Below, piece after piece: positions 61,348 to 64,000 of a DNA stretch of 64,000 nt. The stretch comes from Drechmeria coniospora (Eukaryota; Ascomycota; Sordariomycetes; Hypocreales; Ophiocordycipitaceae), in the NCBI RefSeq assembly GCF_001625195.1, contig NC_054391.1, positions 9,190,552 to 9,254,551 of the forward strand, written 5' to 3'. The translations under genes were made by a program, and so were the position numbers. The notes under the pieces are model-generated. The model searched no databases. It saw nothing but the letters and a program-made list of their open reading frames with translations, and was not told the origin of the DNA. Positions within the stretch are counted from its first letter, which is position 1; each line of letters begins with the position of its first letter.

Positions 61348-63153
61348 TCACCCTTCCCACGCCGAGGATGCATCGTTATGTCCCGATTTGCCCCAGGGAG
61401 ACTTCATGTCCTTTCCGCGCAAGATGTTGTCATAAATGGCGTGAATGAACGGGAGCCCCTCTGGCTTGATATCCCATATCCGGCTCAAGTCGTCAAACGT
61501 CTGCATCAGCACCTCGGTGGAGGAACATTTCTTGACGGCGCGCAGGGCCCAGATGACGAGCCAACTTTCGACGCGGAAACCCTTGGGATGCTCGTTTCGA
61601 GCTTGGTAGAGGGCCGAGAGGACCCCCTCGAGCCTCTTCTCGCTCCAGTCGGAACCGGGGAAGCCTCCGTGGTGGTAGAAGCCCTTGAGAAGGGCGAGGA
61701 ATATGGTCGGATGGACGGAAAGCTTGAGGTGCTTCATCTCGTCGAGGTACCGGGCCACCTTGGCAAGCTGACCGGTGCGGATGGCGTAATGCTGGACCAG
61801 GAGCTTGTAGGTATGCAGGTCCGGCGCAAGGCGCACCGTCGTCTGCATGGCTTCCTTGAGGGCCGGGTGTTTCCTGCTGACCTTGGCGAACATCATGAGG
61901 ACCTTGGTTACGACCTTGTTCATGGCGTAGTCCCTCTGCGGCAGGTCCGTGGCGAGGGCATGGCAATCCTTCATTCGATCGTACGTCTCGTCGGCCGCCG
62001 ATTCCTCGCCGCATTTCAGCAGACCGGAGATGACGCAGTTGAGGACGACGGTATCGATCATCTCCCCCGCCTCGACCATTTCTCGGTAGGCGGCGCGGAT
62101 GCCGCCCGAGTCCAGCTTCAAGCCGAAGTAGTGGATGAGGCTGACGTGATGGAACCGGTTGAACTCGATGCCGCGGCACTCCATTTCCTTGTAGATCATG
62201 TCGGCGAGGGTGAAGTTGCCGGCCTTGGAGGCGACGTCGAAGAGGATGTTAAAGGTCACGTCGTTGCCCATGACGTTTGCGTCCCGCTCCATCTCCCTCC
62301 AGAGCCGCAAGGCAGACTCCATTTCTCGCGAGGTCGTCCAGGCAGCATACTTGGTGGCAAAGGCCAGGGCAAAGTTCCAATGCGACCGTCGCAAGCTGAG
62401 GCCGGCATTCTTGACGTCGGAAAGGAGGGCAAAGTAGCGAAGCATGGACTCCATGTCGCGCTTTGGCGGCGCGCCCATGACTCTCAGGAGCCTGTTCCTC
62501 CACTGCCAGGTGAGGTAGAGCATCCTCGGTTCCGGCAGCTCGCAGTACAGGCTGTATATCGGGTCGAGAGATGTGCGGTTCGGATTTCGCAACCTCTGGC
62601 CGACGGCCGTGTAAAGGCGGGCGAGGACCGGCAACGTGCCCTCGTTGGCCTTGAGCGTTTCCTCGCGGGACGGGTGTTCGATTTCCTGCTTGTTGTCGGA
62701 CACCCTGAGGTTCGGACCGTCTGGCATGGCAAAGCCTCTTCGGTAGGGGTCTCTGTGGAAGTGGAAATAGTCTTCGACCCTGCCGTCGACGCCGCCACGA
62801 ACAAAAGACATGAGCCGCTGCCTGTCCAACCTGTCTGGGAGATGCGGCTGGACCGGCTTCGTCCCCGGGCAGGCGGCCGGCGCGGCCGTGCTATAGCTGC
62901 ACCTCGACGGTCGGGTACGGCACCACGGAATCGAGCTCGGCCGAGAGGTTCCGGCAGGGAAAAAGGTCGACATGATCCATATCGAGCTTCTGGAGCAAGC
63001 TGTCGGCCGCGAGCGAGACGGCGTCGCTGCGTCTGGAATCCTGCATGGTCGAAGACGGTCGCCGATGGGGTGGACAGGAGGAAGGCTGGCCGAGCGGCGG
63101 CTTGCGAGCACCGCGCTACAGACGGACCCGTCCACTCGACTTGAGAGTTTCAT
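61348..63153 (-). CDS. Pentatricopeptide-repeat protein, mitochondrial
   Basis: A 601-residue reading. From about residue 190 it shows helical-hairpin PPR-like repeats: NDVTFNILFDVASKAGNFTLADMIY, FHHVSLIHYFGLKLDSGGIRAAYREMVEAG, DTVVLNCVISGLLKCGEE and DLHTYKLLVQHYAIRTGQLAKVARYLDEM. Such proteins bind organellar RNA; the target is unknown. A CSYSTAAPAA segment near residue 88 looks like the end of a mitochondrial presequence. The first 80 residues are Arg/Ser/Pro-rich and look like an out-of-frame reading, while another frame at 63046-62891 looks more protein-like, so the true start may differ. Convergent with cox8. Confidence 0.8.
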   Translation of the reverse strand: MKLSSRVDGSVCSAVLASRRSASLPPVHPIGDRLRPCRIPDAATPSRSRPTACSRSSIWIMSTFFPAGTSRPSSIPWCRTRPSRCSYSTAAPAACPGTKPVQPHLPDRLDRQRLMSFVRGGVDGRVEDYFHFHRDPYRRGFAMPDGPNLRVSDNKQEIEHPSREETLKANEGTLPVLARLYTAVGQRLRNPNRTSLDPIYSLYCELPEPRMLYLTWQWRNRLLRVMGAPPKRDMESMLRYFALLSDVKNAGLSLRRSHWNFALAFATKYAAWTTSREMESALRLWREMERDANVMGNDVTFNILFDVASKAGNFTLADMIYKEMECRGIEFNRFHHVSLIHYFGLKLDSGGIRAAYREMVEAGEMIDTVVLNCVISGLLKCGEESAADETYDRMKDCHALATDLPQRDYAMNKVVTKVLMMFAKVSRKHPALKEAMQTTVRLAPDLHTYKLLVQHYAIRTGQLAKVARYLDEMKHLKLSVHPTIFLALLKGFYHHGGFPGSDWSEKRLEGVLSALYQARNEHPKGFRVESWLVIWALRAVKKCSSTEVLMQTFDDLSRIWDIKPEGLPFIHAIYDNILRGKDMKSPWGKSGHNDASSAWEG

Positions 63154-64000
63154 GAGTTGCTCCTCATGGTCATGCCGCCGCCGGGGGGCCTTTGTCGGAG
63201 CGTTGGTTCATTCAATATCCGGTTGTCCCAAGGATGATGGGAGTTTCCAGTCGTGAATTTACAGTGGAGCTCTGTTCCGTGCGGAAATGTTGACGCTAGA
63301 TGGCTGGCTCCTATTATTACTAATCCAGTACGCACTCCAAGCACGTCAGTACTTACAGATCACGGCAGACCAGAGGCTGGAAACGAATACTATTCTCAAT
63401 ATTCAAGTACAATAATAAGAAAAAGTCACTCAAAACCTGTAATAATTACGGCCGTACAATTCTGTAGTAATTCTTGCAACGCAAACACGTGCAACGATTC
63501 AGGGTTGAGAATGGGAAGCACGACGGAATTAGCCAGGGTGCCTCTTAGGTCCGTTCAGTGATGGGAGAGATCGACACCGATGTACGACAAGGAAGATGAC
63601 AACTTGAACTAATGGATGCCACGACGATTCTCTTGTTGAAAAAGGCTCGCTTTCCCGGCGTTAGGACTGCAGGATCCTTTGTGATGTGCAAGTTGCCGTT
63701 TTTTCCGATGCATACCTCCAGGCGCCGCAAAGAACGAGAAGAGGTGATATTGTTTCCTAGGCCGTGTCAGCGAGACATCATGGACCTGATCTGCGCATCA
63801 TGGGTATCATGTTTCATGTCGTGATTCAATTCGAATATTCCCTTTCACGCCGACTGTGTAACCGACTCGCAGATGTGCACTTTGCTTCACCTGTAGCTCC
63901 AGCCGCAAGCGTCTATGTCGACACCTGCCACGATGGACGTAATATGCGGAAACGTAGGTGTCGTGTCTGTCGACCACCCAAGTCTGCCTATCAATGCCGA
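63154..64000. other. Window end, no gene seen
   Basis: Lower-GC sequence with short ORFs on both strands and no domain. The first 100 bp are the upstream region of the PPR gene. Positions 63360-63500 are A/T-rich with AATAATAAG words. A gene continuing past the window edge cannot be excluded. Confidence 0.5.

Overview
This is eukaryotic nuclear DNA from a filamentous ascomycete (Pezizomycotina). Genes are GC-rich and interrupted by short introns of about 47-172 bp, with GT donors and CAG, TAG or GAG acceptors. The products are typical fungal housekeeping proteins: striatin/PRO11, Vps11, Rad14, Pho88, Ima1, Dsc3, Mtr4/FRH and Cox8. A Sordariomycete, probably hypocrealean, fits best. That placement is inferred from protein character, because no search could be run. 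There is no bacterial operon structure, no CRISPR array and no intact transposase. || Layout. Positions 1-7037 are gene-poor and hold tandem repeats, one 80-bp palindromic element and a tRNA-Asp(GUC). Positions 7038-16450 carry striatin (-), vps11 (+) and a Pof1-type nucleotidyltransferase (+). Positions 16451-31144 alternate GTAC-rich spacer with a candidate spliced micropeptide gene, rad14 (-), a FAR1-type DNA-binding protein (+), a small membrane protein (+), pho88 (-), a Cys/Arg-rich unknown (+), a MYND-finger protein (+) and a small membrane protein (+). Positions 31145-33200 carry a Siw14/Oca-type phosphatase (-). Positions 33201-40342 have no gene I can support. Positions 40343-48096 carry a fungal seven-helix rhodopsin-fold protein (+), a degenerate RNase H-like protein (+), an acyl-CoA dehydrogenase (-) and ima1 (-). 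Positions 48097-55312 are repeat-rich and contain one small secreted cysteine-rich protein gene. Positions 55313-63153 are dense: dsc3 (+), mtr4 (-), cox8 (+) and a mitochondrial PPR protein (-). || The genes do not form one pathway. They cover endomembrane traffic (Vps11, Pho88, Dsc3), the nuclear envelope and nuclear RNA (Ima1, Mtr4), DNA repair (Rad14), mitochondria (Cox8, PPR, acyl-CoA dehydrogenase) and signalling (striatin, phosphatase, MYND). || The most distinctive features are non-coding. There are long islands built from GTAC, TACTCCGTAC and GTACGGAGTA words. Many unrelated minisatellites occur, several sitting 30-310 bp upstream of start codons. A family of 80-bp foldback (MITE-like) elements has three close copies and one diverged copy. 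Two protein-level points stand out: an RNase H-like protein that appears to lack three of its four catalytic acidic residues, and a TATA-driven spliced transcript that would encode a 28-residue hydrophobic peptide.
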